Shown here: positions 26,538-47,113 of the stretch, piece after piece
How the letters are laid out: each line of letters opens with the position of its first letter
Position numbering within the stretch: position 1 is the stretch's first letter
From: Mesocentrotus franciscanus
Taxonomy: Eukaryota > Echinodermata > Echinoidea > Camarodonta > Strongylocentrotidae
NCBI GenBank assembly: GCA_037976565.1
Contig: CP137672.1
Coordinates: 37,732,672 to 37,796,671, forward strand
Direction: 5' to 3'
Length of the DNA: 64,000 nt
Program-made: the position numbers and the translations under genes
Notes under the pieces: generated by a model
What the model saw: the letters and a program-made list of their open reading frames with translations, nothing else
Database searches by the model: none
Told to the model about the DNA's origin: nothing

Positions 26538-26640
26538 TTGTATTTATTTATTCATTTATTTGGTATTGTTTCAACAGGGTAGCCCCGTCAGTATAGTTAA
26601 AACACTGTTATACTTGGGGCCCTGCATAACGTTAACAATA
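26538..26640 (-). mobile_element. Possible non-LTR retrotransposon 3' end
   Basis: On the minus strand a GC-richer block containing GGGCCCCAAGTATAACAG and GGGGCTACCCTGTTG runs into an (AAATAAATG/AAATA)n tail. This is the usual look of a short, 5'-truncated non-LTR insertion. No coding sequence remains. Confidence 0.4.
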
Positions 26641-27089
26641 CAGAAGACATACATGTGAATATTAGTTACATTGTGAAATAATAATCAGGATGGGTTTCCA
26701 TGAAATTAAAATCAACATGACCTACATTTACGATTTTCAATCGTACTAGTTGTACTTTTTGCTTGTGGGCTACGGTTATTCATCCATTTACAGCTCATTC
26801 ACCATTTTACGTTTCTCATGTATATACAAATAATGCATGATCTTCATTTAATGTCAAGAAAACACTATCCATAACCTCCCTTTTGAAATGACGGTGCACT
26901 CCGATGCTAAAGGGTTGTCAAGGCTTTCCAGGAACACTAACATTTGTTTTCCAATCAGACTTCATATTGAATATCCGCAGTCTTAGGTTTCCAGTACGAC
27001 ATTAACAAAACAAACAAAAAACTTGCAGAATACTAGTACTTAATGCCCTGCGCGTGCGTAGATCAAGACAACGCCGTGAAAACTCTCGA

Positions 27090-27790
27090 CCAATCACCGA
27101 GTTGATTCAAAGTTCTACTCTGTCATTGGTCAAAAGTTTCTTGACGGCGCGCGTATAAATTTGCCATGCTACGCGTACAACCGTCGCTTTGGGCACAATA
27201 GTACATCGAAGGAGTATGATCAGGCCAAACAAAACAAATCAAATTGTTTGGTTGTCCTCCGCGCAGCCGAAAGATAAGGTGCGGGCGGGCGGATTTTTTA
27301 ATATTTTTTTAAATATCATTGGAATGTCCAGCATTAAATCATACGAAGTCAATAAAACATACAAATGCTGTGAAACTATTTCGGAAAAATAACAAACAAA
27401 ACTAGTTTTTCTTTTCTCACGCTACTATTTAAGTATAAATAAGACATTCATTGCGTGTGTGGTAAATTTTTATTCAGTCCTTTTAATACTAGTCTCAACG
27501 AGTGCGAAGTTTCTACAATGAACATTGTGTTAGACAGAATTGCGTACTGGGGGATGGTGTTGGAAAGACCAAATTGGCGACGGGACACATTCTGATCCTT
27601 GCAACATCTCTAAAACGGTATAGTTGGCCTTTAAAATTGCTCGACATTTTTTTCTGTTAATATTTATAAAAAAACCAAGCCGCCCGAAAGTGACGAGCGG
27701 GCGGTCGAGGACAACAAAACATTTGTTTGTGTTTGGCCTCATCAGGACATATAAGCCCGGGCGTTATGATGCCCTTTCTCAGGGATGGCT
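27090..27790. repeat. Imperfect inverted repeat with promoter-like arms
   Basis: The left arm (about 27090-27310) has CCAAT at about 27092, an inverted CCAAT (ATTGG) near 27125 and TATAAAT near 27157. It then has ATGATCAGGCCAAACAAAAC, GGTTGTCCTCCGCGCAGCCG and GGGCGGGCGGA. The right arm (about 27650-27790), read on the minus strand, has a matching TGATGAGGCCAAACAC, TTGTTGTCCTCGACCGCCCG and GGGCGGCTT. The arms point towards each other. The identity of the unit is unknown; a transposon with long ends or two convergent promoter copies are both possible. Confidence 0.5.
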
Positions 27791-27852
27791 CAAATTATTA
27801 ATTACCAGTGCCTCTCTTTACTCATTGGCTATAGAAGTACTCTCCCCGTTAA

Positions 27853-28199
27853 AGGAATAGACCAGTTTTGGAAACGCCCCCTCTCAAAAAATGAGATGGA
27901 AGCTCTTATTACCAATCATGTGAAAGAATATGTTTTGACTAATACGTGATAACACACATTTTGCCGGGAAACCGCCTACTATTGATATATTAGGTAAATT
28001 GTCATATTGATCCGGCCTGGATAGATATCGCGAAGCCATTTCAACATTGAACATTTGGACATATATTTATGTTTTTTGCGAATTTAGGTTGAAGTATTGC
28101 CATCTAAACCTCTGAAGGCAATATTTAAACAATATTGAATGGATATTTTGCACCCAAAATCCTTGAACCGCAATTTTACCACTACCGGTCTATACAAGG
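27853..28199 (+). mobile_element. TTAA-type MITE, family B, copy 2 (decayed right end)
   Basis: The left end AGGAATAGACCAGTTTTGGA follows TTAA (27849-27852) and the first 150 bp match the 23615 copy closely. The right end (ACTACCGGTCTATACAAGG) is only an approximate inverted repeat and lacks the outer TTAA. Confidence 0.68.
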
Positions 28200-28638
28200 T
28201 TTATCTATTTGTCTCTCATAGATTCAAACATTAACAATGTTTTACAGAGTTAGAGTAGACAAGGCGACCCATGAAGCACAGCTTGTAAATTTGGTCACCT
28301 TTAAACTACGATTAAAAAAATAATAACATAAATCAAGAAGGAACGTATGTACAATACTAACGCATACACACCCTCCCCGGCCAGCCCCACTCATCTTACT
28401 TATTATTTTTTGGCAAAATATTTGTTATTACTTGCTAATTATTGAGATCAACAACCTGTGAAGCCTAAATAGGCTTTTAATGATGGTCCCTTTTATTCTT
28501 GTTATTTTGTATGAATTAACTTAACATTGTATTTTACCTTTCAATTGCTTTCCGATATTTTAATGTATGTTTTTAGACTCAACTGCTTATGATAGACAGC
28601 TGGTTGACGAGATAGAAATCGACGTGTAATATGCAAGT

Positions 28639-28680
<42 letters not shown>

Positions 28681-28960
28681 AAAAGAGGAAGGGAGCGAGG
28701 AGGGGGGTGGCTGAATGGCATCTAATACACCCAAAATTGACATTAGAGAGTGCAAAATAGTTTTATCATATCAAATAAACACAAATAATATAATGTGAGC
28801 CCCATTGACATTATATTTGTCTACAGCTAAGCTGGCCCCGACAAAATCTTGACATTAGAGAGTGTAAAATAGTTATATCGTTTTAAATGAGCGCAAATGC
28901 AATATGAGCCTCATTGACACTCTATTCGTCGTCTGGCCAGGACTGGCAGTGATTGCGTCG
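28639..28960. repeat. GA microsatellite and two-copy tandem duplication
   Basis: A (GA)n run spans about 28639-28678. Further right, a unit of about 111 bp containing TTGACATTAGAGAGTG and TTGACAYTMTATT is present twice (starting about 28738 and 28849) with many substitutions. Confidence 0.7.
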
Positions 28961-29454
28961 TCTTTCCTCCACTATACCTACTTTCAGTGTAGTACCTCAT
29001 ATATTATTTGTATAGGCCTATTTTCCATTACTGTACGTTTCAATTTGCTTCCTCTCAGTCACTTTGGAGCTTGGCCTATTTGTTTATTAAAAATACTTTT
29101 AAATAATAGATGAGGGTATGCATGCCTTTCCGAGGAAGATAGGGTCATTAGTTTTCGTTCCATTCACTGTTGCTATGTCAGAAAGATCTGAATATGTTGA
29201 GTCTTGCATAGCGTACGGAAGTACATTGTTACGTAACTATTCAAATAGCCCTGATGCCCGATTTTGATAACAGAATTGAAAATAAATATTTCCGTATTGA
29301 TTGCTGGGGAATGCACACTAAATAGACCGGTTTACTAACACATTCAAATACTATGCATACTTTATAAACAAAGGTTGTTCCTTGCAACCCGAAAGCTTGA
29401 CCGAGGCTTGCCCAACATAGCAACAAGTCATGTATGTAGACAGGATTCCAAGTA

Positions 29455-30340
29455 TTGAATTCGAATTTGAATTTTATTAGTAAACTTCATTCATATACAT
29501 GAACATTTTGTTTGACAATACATAAATAAAACAAATACATGTATATAAATAAGAAATTCAACAAGTGGTATAGTTTCTCGAGTAATCACAAATTAACAAT
29601 AAACAATGCATCTTGTATATACAGTGGTAAATGATATTATTACAAAATAATTATATGACACGTACCAGCCCATGTTTGACAATAACAATACATAAAAAAT
29701 GGGAATGATAATTTCGATATTGATGTTCTATTAACATATGTTTAATTATTTTTATTTTTTTACATGGCATACATTTACATGGTTGGGATGTTAAAATCAC
29801 CCTCGAGTATTTATGATTGTTTTAATATACTTACAGAAGTGATCAATTATATTTTCATTCTCAAGTTTCATAATGCTTACACATTTCTCTTCATCGCTAA
29901 GATCTTTAAACTGTCCAGATATTTCAGCCATTTTATTGAGAAACACCCCCTTTCAGCCTTATATACAGTACAATCCATTACGGTATGAAATTCATCTCCA
30001 ACCCTTCCCAAGTAAATATGAAGGTAATTTTTTCCGGACGTCTTCGAGTATCTATCGGTAGGTTTATGGGAGCTAATTCTAAATCGGCAGATATTTGTTC
30101 GTAGTTTACGGTTTTTAACGGTTAATAAATATTTCTCTGTTTGTATATACTCTGCTTTAATAGTTTATATGTTCTCAATTTATTTTGTTCATTGCCATTT
30201 ACACAATCACTACATAAATCCCTCAAGAACTGTTGGTGGTAAAAATCTTCCATTTTGGTTTCTATTTCTTCTCCAACTACTCTATGACTATCGGTAATAT
30301 CATCCAATTCTAAACAATCATCATTTTCATCCACAAATTA
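29455..30340 (-). mobile_element. 3' remnant of a non-LTR retrotransposon
   Basis: On the minus strand, broken frames across about 29860-30340 read as the C-terminal region of a reverse-transcriptase polyprotein. Recognisable pieces are a KNRKLRTNICRFRISSHK-type block and GDEFH...C after it, the usual tail of many invertebrate non-LTR elements. The remainder to 29455 is AT-rich 3' UTR ending in an AATTCAAATTCGAATTC-type tail. Stops and frame changes show that it is dead. The clade cannot be assigned. Confidence 0.65.
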
Positions 30341-31615
30341 CTTAAATCCCTTAAGAAGCTGGTGCATATTTCCTAGCCAGCATTCACAATTATTTTCAGT
30401 CATCTTTTTGTTTTCTTCGAAAGAGTGGTATAATAATGAATCAGTTCATAATGTAGTTCATTCATTAATATCAGGTTAATGGCATAACTCGTCACTAGGT
30501 CCCCAGGAAAGAAACATCCATAAATTGGAATATGTTAGTAGACCGGTCCATCGCCCCTCTAGTGCGACTCTCTGAAGCTACTGAAAAAAGAAAGCGTTTA
30601 GATAAAGAAGCGAAAGAGGTAGCAGTGAGAAGGGTGGTGTTGCATGCTGTTAAAGCGATCGTCTCTTCACTGGAAGATACTGGGTTCGATTCCAAGCGAG
30701 TGCGCTATCCAAATATTTATTTAAAAGAATTGGGAGGTATAATATTTAACTACATGACTGTATACCATGTCATCGATAGACTGATGTGCTCTTTAAAAAA
30801 AATTATATCATCATAATAGAGCCCCCCCTCCAAATAATAGTGATCATACAAAATAATCCATATTCCCCATCTCACTCACACAGATTCCCAATAAGGAATA
30901 GTGATACAACAAAAAATAATGTATATTCCCTTTTCGTTTGACTCTTTGAAATTGCAACAATATCAAAGTTACGTCCCTGATATTTCTCGATCTGTAAAAC
31001 TACACTTTTCCGTAACAACTGACAACTGAAAGTGTTTACTTAAATAAGCCAAAAAGGTAGTAGCAAAAAGGTAGTAGCAGTGAGGCAGTGTGGTCTTGGG
31101 GATAAGCGATCGCCTCATAATGGGAAGATAACCACCGTCTGTGCTTTCGCCATTCTCTTTTATTTTTCTCAAATAGAACATTGACCTTTATTTCATTAAT
31201 TGTAATGTTGTGATTGCATCAATCCATCAATACATACTGAACACAGTAAAACTGTCTTTAAAAAAAAATATTTTGCTATTTTTACAGGCCTCAATTGTTT
31301 ATTTTCTGCATTAAGTAAATCATATTTTACAGCATTACTGTTGTATACATCAATAAGTCGCTATAATGAACTAAAATCTCAATCAACATTGAAAATAGCC
31401 AGTACAGAGATTGGCTACACGATCTGCATAATTACTATGTGCTTGAGACACATGTCAAGAGAGTAAGAAGGGAATAGAGGAAAGTCACGTGTGTGGGTGT
31501 GTTGGGGAGGGGTGGGGTTGCCCTGGCGACATTTGCTTAGGGTTTCATTTTGTCAAAAGTATGGGTTTGGGGCACAGAACTGAAAAATACATATTTTTAA
31601 TTCTGTGGTTGAGGG

Positions 31616-31840
31616 CAGGTGCGGATCCAGCCGGCGGCAAGGGAGGGGCCCAATTCGTGAGAAAATATTTAGCGGCAACGCAGCCAGCCAGTGAATAAGT
31701 GGGGAGGGGGAGGGGGAGGGGATAGTGACCACTATTTCATTTTTTAACTCAACATCCACCCCTTGAGTACCTCCCCCCAAAAATTATTAATTATTATTTG
31801 TTGTGTTTTTACCTGGCCCCCTCCCCTGGATCCGCCACTG
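31616..31840. mobile_element. hAT-type MITE, copy 1 (225 bp)
   Basis: Ends are CAGGTGCGGATCCAG and CCTGGATCCGCCACTG, inverted. The flanking 8-mers GTTGAGGG (31608-31615) and GTTTAGGG (31841-31848) differ at one base, consistent with the 8-bp target duplication of hAT elements. It has the same size and ends as 35007-35230. Confidence 0.82.
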
Positions 31841-33017
31841 GTTTAGGGGTACGTCTGCAATTCAATTTTAGGTTTGGATTAGGGTGGAGCGTAAATTGGC
31901 GTGGGGTTCAGGGGCAAAACCCTTGCAGGGGTCAAGAGGCGGAGCCCCATGAAGCTCAGGGGTTTTAGGCATTTAATTATGGTAAGATGAGCATTCAGGG
32001 GCCCACCTTAGGACCCTTGGTGGGGTCCAGGGGGCGGAGCCCCCGGAAGCTCAGGTAAAAACCATGCCATTTCAGCAACATTTGTAAATCACTGGTATCG
32101 AATTAGAAATAAACCACGTTTGAATTTTATTTTGGGGGTCAACTGCCCCCATCAGTACGCCAGTGGTAATACTTATCTAGGGTTCGTACTGAAATTTGAA
32201 AACCAAATTCCATGAATTTCTGTGACCCATTTTTGCCTTTTCCATGACCAGAAAAGTACCATTTTGTTATGAGACTAATTAGTTAAGATAATGCTTGAAT
32301 ACCCATTGTCAGTTCAAACTGGAAGTCTACCATAGCCAAACACGGCCCACGTTCACGATCAATTTCCATATCAAACTTTGCGAGATTTCTAAAATTTCCC
32401 ATTTTCAAATACTTTCCATGACTTTCCAGAAGAATTAATTTTGTTCATGACCGTGGGAAACCTTATTCTGAAAATGTACATTCTCTATCACGTCCACTTC
32501 TCACATTATCTTCCTGGTATTAGAAAATGAACTGTTCATGGTTTATATACAGTATTGTACTGACATGGCATGTTTATCTCTTCCAAAGTTGTATTTAAGG
32601 CAAATAACAAGAACAGAAAACAAAATTCATTCATAGTAATGTTAGTATTTACATTTATTATACAATAGACAATCAAATCAATTCTGTCTACAAAAGGATG
32701 TTATTTACAAAGTTAAAAAACTTACAAATGGAAGTTTGATTAATAAAATATACTTGTACTTTGTTTACATAAACCAAACTAAATATCACAACATTACCAG
32801 TAGGCTGTAATCAAAAGGCATACAATATCATGACCTGGTGATGAACTATCTAAAAGAATTTAGAGTAATATAAAAGTATATACCAGTATATAAATGTCAA
32901 AATTCAAAAATAGAATGTAATAAAATAATACATTGTATCAAAAGGAACAAACCGAAACTTTCCAAACTTTGAGAATGAGTTTTCATTTCCTTACTAGTAA
33001 GGATTCTTGTACGTTAA

Positions 33018-33548
33018 AGATACTATGTCCCTTTTGCAGCCAACATCAAATTCTGTAGAACTTTGCAGGAATTATGAATATGTCATGTATGTCCTATCTG
33101 TGAAATTTAAACGTTAGCAGTGTCCTAATATTCAAATTATGCAAGGAAACTGGTTTACTTGCTAGATTTCACTGTCAGACACTATTGAGTGACTGACTGG
33201 CATTTTTTCATCTTTGGTAATAACATACATAAAATGAGCTGTAAAGGGTACATGAGCATTTGTCTACATCAATAACCCACTTCTTGTAATGGCCAAAATT
33301 AAACTGATTGAATCTTTGCGCAGCATAAAACGTACGACCATTCGGTACAATGGTCTGAAAAATCATACTATTACTTACTGGCTCTATAGCTCCTAAGTCG
33401 ATTCGAAAACTAATAGTCGTTATTTTCCCACTTAAAGACATTTTCAAGCCCCTTTTTTTTAGGGAAGTTCTAAATTAATATTGTCTTTCAAATGCCGTTG
33501 GAATTTAACCTTTTCATTTTTTTGGCCTGCAAATGGGACATAGTACCT
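33018..33548 (+). mobile_element. TTAA-flanked MITE, family A, copy 3
   Basis: A 531-bp copy bounded by TTAA (33014-33017, 33549-33552), starting AGATACTATGTCCCTTTTGC and ending GGGACATAGTACCT. On its minus strand a 79-codon open frame (33208-33447) has a partial counterpart in copy 1, but frame changes between copies argue against a conserved protein. Confidence 0.9.
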
Positions 33549-33717
33549 TTAATAAATGCATTCAGTAACACAGTAAATAGTGGAAGGGAAGTGTGGGAAA
33601 GAGAGAGAGAGAATTTTTTTTAAAACAAGTAATTAATGTTGGCCATAATACATGTTATACATCACAGTATACGAGATACACACAAAAAAAAATTAGTATA
33701 CATTCTATGCAGTATGA

Positions 33718-34012
33718 TGTAGAGGTGTCGTGGTCGAGTGGATACGTCGCCGGACTATCGATCACAAGGTCCGCGGTTCGAGTCCCGCCGCGGCACTAAT
33801 GTCCTTTGGCAAGACACGGATCTACATTTGCCACACTCCACCCAGGTGAAGTAAATGGGGACCTGGTAGGAATTTATTCCTTGAAACGCAGAGCGCGTGA
33901 CAGCTGCACTGCTAAAGCCAGGGTAATTATGCTGCATTATTGTAGAGCGCTTAGAGACTTCTGATAAAGTAAGTGTTAGGCGCTATATAAGCAAATATAA
34001 TTATTATGATAC
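33718..34012 (+). mobile_element. tRNA-derived SINE, full length
   Basis: The head has a good RNA polymerase III A box (TGGTCGAGTGG, 33731-33741) and a perfect B box (GGTTCGAGTCC, 33775-33785), spaced as in a tRNA. The body (CACGGATCTACATTTGCC, CACCCAGGTGAAGTAAATGG) and the tail (GAGCGCTTAGAGACTTCT, GGCGCTATATAAGC and an ATTATTAT end) complete the element. It is too diverged in the acceptor stem to be a working tRNA. Confidence 0.85.
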
Positions 34013-35006
34013 ATTGCATAACAAGCAAGTATAGGGAATCATAATGAAATAGGATTAGAAAATTGCCTAGCTATGAATATGTAAATTCATCTGAAGAGAA
34101 TCATTAATCAATCAATTGGTAATTCACATCAGAAGTTAGTAACTGTAAACTTTTTAACTATTTTCTCCCCTTGCTAAAGTTAATGAAGTGCTTACATATT
34201 TGACAAGCAACAAAGATCCCTATACCGGTACGCCTCCTCTGAGATCTGTGTGTCACAGATTGATGACGCCTAGTCATGCACTATGCATATGTCATGACAT
34301 TTTGCTGCAGTAATTTTTATAAAAAGGTGGTTTAGTACTTCATGTCTTACCAAAGCCATAACAATGTATAGGCACATATCTGGTAGACACTAAATGGATA
34401 CATAAATGACAACGACATGCCTAGAATCCTTGATAACAGTCTGTCAGACCTGTCTTATAAACAGTATAAGACAATACATGTATAAACAATAAACAGTTGC
34501 GACTAACTCAAACTGATTGCAACTTGATCTCGATTGTAATTCTGCATTAAAGAGATAGGAGTTTGTAGGTTTGAAAGGACTTGCGATCATTCCAGATGCC
34601 CTTTTGATTGGCCTCAATGCCCCTCTCATTGGCCTTGGAGATTTTTTGTGCCCTTTCCAATTCTTCCTATTTGTGCTGTAATATAGGAATGTGCCCTACA
34701 GAAAAGTGGCCTTGCCCTAAAAATATTGAAATTTAAGGCCTGAAGGAGCATGATACAACAAAGTATATATTTTGATTTCTAAGATATGTAGGCCAATTTT
34801 CTATGTTTTGAATATGGATCAATAAAAGAAATTAAAGAATCTATCTATCTATGTACTGTACAGGGATAATAGCAACTGTATAAACCCAACAGTAAAAACT
34901 GTAGGCCTACACATGAGTACACTGTACTCTAATACTCAATATCTTTAACTTGTACAACTTACAACACACAGCATCATGCATCGTGTGTGAGCTATGTAAA
35001 GGATAC

Positions 35007-35230
35007 CAGTGGCGGATCAAGGGGCCCGGCCCCTCTAGAAAAAAACAGGTAAAAACACCCTTTTTGTAAAAAGATGGGCCCCCTCCTGGCACTCAAGGGG
35101 TGGTGGTTGAAAAAGAAAATAGCACCTCCCCCCACTGAGCGGAAAATCGGCCGGCACGATTTTCAAATTTTCGCACGAAGTGGGCCCATTTTTGGGCCCC
35201 CTCTCTTGCCGCCAGCTGGATCCGCCCCTG
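35007..35230. mobile_element. hAT-type MITE, copy 2 (224 bp)
   Basis: Ends are CAGTGGCGGATCAAGGGG and CTGGATCCGCCCCTG, inverted. A perfect 8-bp duplication AAGGATAC lies outside both ends (34999-35006, 35231-35238). Inside is a GGGCCC-rich palindromic core. This is a clear hAT signature. Confidence 0.9.
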
Positions 35231-36291
35231 AAGGATACTGTGCCTCTATTACAGACTTGCCATGGGCTCTTGAGCTATCTCTAAACTTATAGATATGCAA
35301 ACTACACATATGGATGGTTATATTATCTTCTCGATTATGAAGGTAGAATATTAGGGAGTGATAATTATACATATATAGCAGTCTGTACATATTCTTAACA
35401 TCTGATTGTCATGTACTCTCTAATGAACACAACAATACAAAATACATGTATGTATTGAGCAATAGATAATAACATTCCGTTTTTATGAATAATCACTGGT
35501 TAAACTCAATGAAATAATCAAGTAAATTTTAAGGTATAGGGTTACCTTAATTCAGTGCTGTAGTGCATATGTTTCATACATAAGTTGTATAAGTTTTTTA
35601 CATGTATAATCATTAGCATGCATTCATCCCTCTTCAAGGGTTATTACAAATTATAATTGCAGATGTGACAAATAGTTTAAGATAATTTACATCTTAAAAT
35701 CATGCATAATTACAATGAAATAAAGGAGAAAAATGAAGAGGCTAAAATTCAAATAAAAACATCATCATTATGTTCAATGGTACATATTGACTTTGTATTA
35801 CTTTTATTGAAGTAGAATAATTCTCAGGAGTTGACCATATATGTTCCATTTTTAGAAGTCTTTCATGCTGCATTTCAATATACCGTAGGTAGGTTTTCAG
35901 GCTGACCAATCATAAATCTTCTACTGGAGGCTGCCCTGCCCAAAGAGGGGCCAACATCCCACAATTTCACGGATACAATTGCCCCTAATTTAATTTCACG
36001 TTAGAAGACATTCTGAAGGTCATGATTCAAAAGAGCGAGAGGCATCAAAGAATGGACTCCATCTCTGCTGTGGCCGTCACATCATGATGATGAATCATAA
36101 ATCAACATAATGCATTGCATTATATTCTAAATTTCAGATGAGTTGTTCAGAGATATATCTGACCTTACATGCCATCTATCGATCAGTAGGATGTTGAACT
36201 TGATCACACTGACACAGTAAAGTATGCCGTTATTGGACCATGATCAAGGGAATAGAAGAATGACTTCATCTCATTGCTCATCTCGTCTTTG

Positions 36292-47109
<10,818 letters not shown>

Positions 47110-47113
47110 TCTC

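Larger units (their letters stand above)
15533..29454. other. Gene-free spacer with scattered repeats
   Basis: I see no supportable gene. One frame near 26193-26355, just after a GC-rich patch (about 25915-26010) rich in GAGCGCGAGC, starts with a plausible ATG and might be an isolated first exon, but nothing continues it. MITEs, tandem repeats and microsatellites inside are listed separately. Long parts (18480-20100, 21000-22300, 24100-25900) show nothing beyond AT-rich sequence and ACATGT-type palindromes. Confidence 0.55.
30341..36291. other. Gene-free spacer left of KIF22
   Basis: No gene is supportable. It contains two hAT MITEs, one TTAA MITE and one SINE, listed separately. Two tRNA-like smudges (about 30640-30710, with GGTTCGATTCC, and about 31080-31150) look like decayed SINE heads. 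The strip about 31850-32160 repeats 'GGGGCGGAGCCCC' and 'GAAGCTCAGG' and is a further GC-richer repeat fragment. Nothing else stands out. Confidence 0.55.

Noticed and set aside
30640..30710. tRNA-like segment with GGTTCGATTCC
   Set aside because: No convincing A box or cloverleaf; probably a decayed SINE head.
33208..33447. 79-codon frame in the family-A MITE as a conserved small protein
   Set aside because: The counterpart in copy 1 changes frame midway, which argues against selection on a protein.
33721..33796. Genuine tRNA gene on the plus strand
   Set aside because: Box motifs are good but the element has a SINE body and tail; the acceptor stem pairing is poor.
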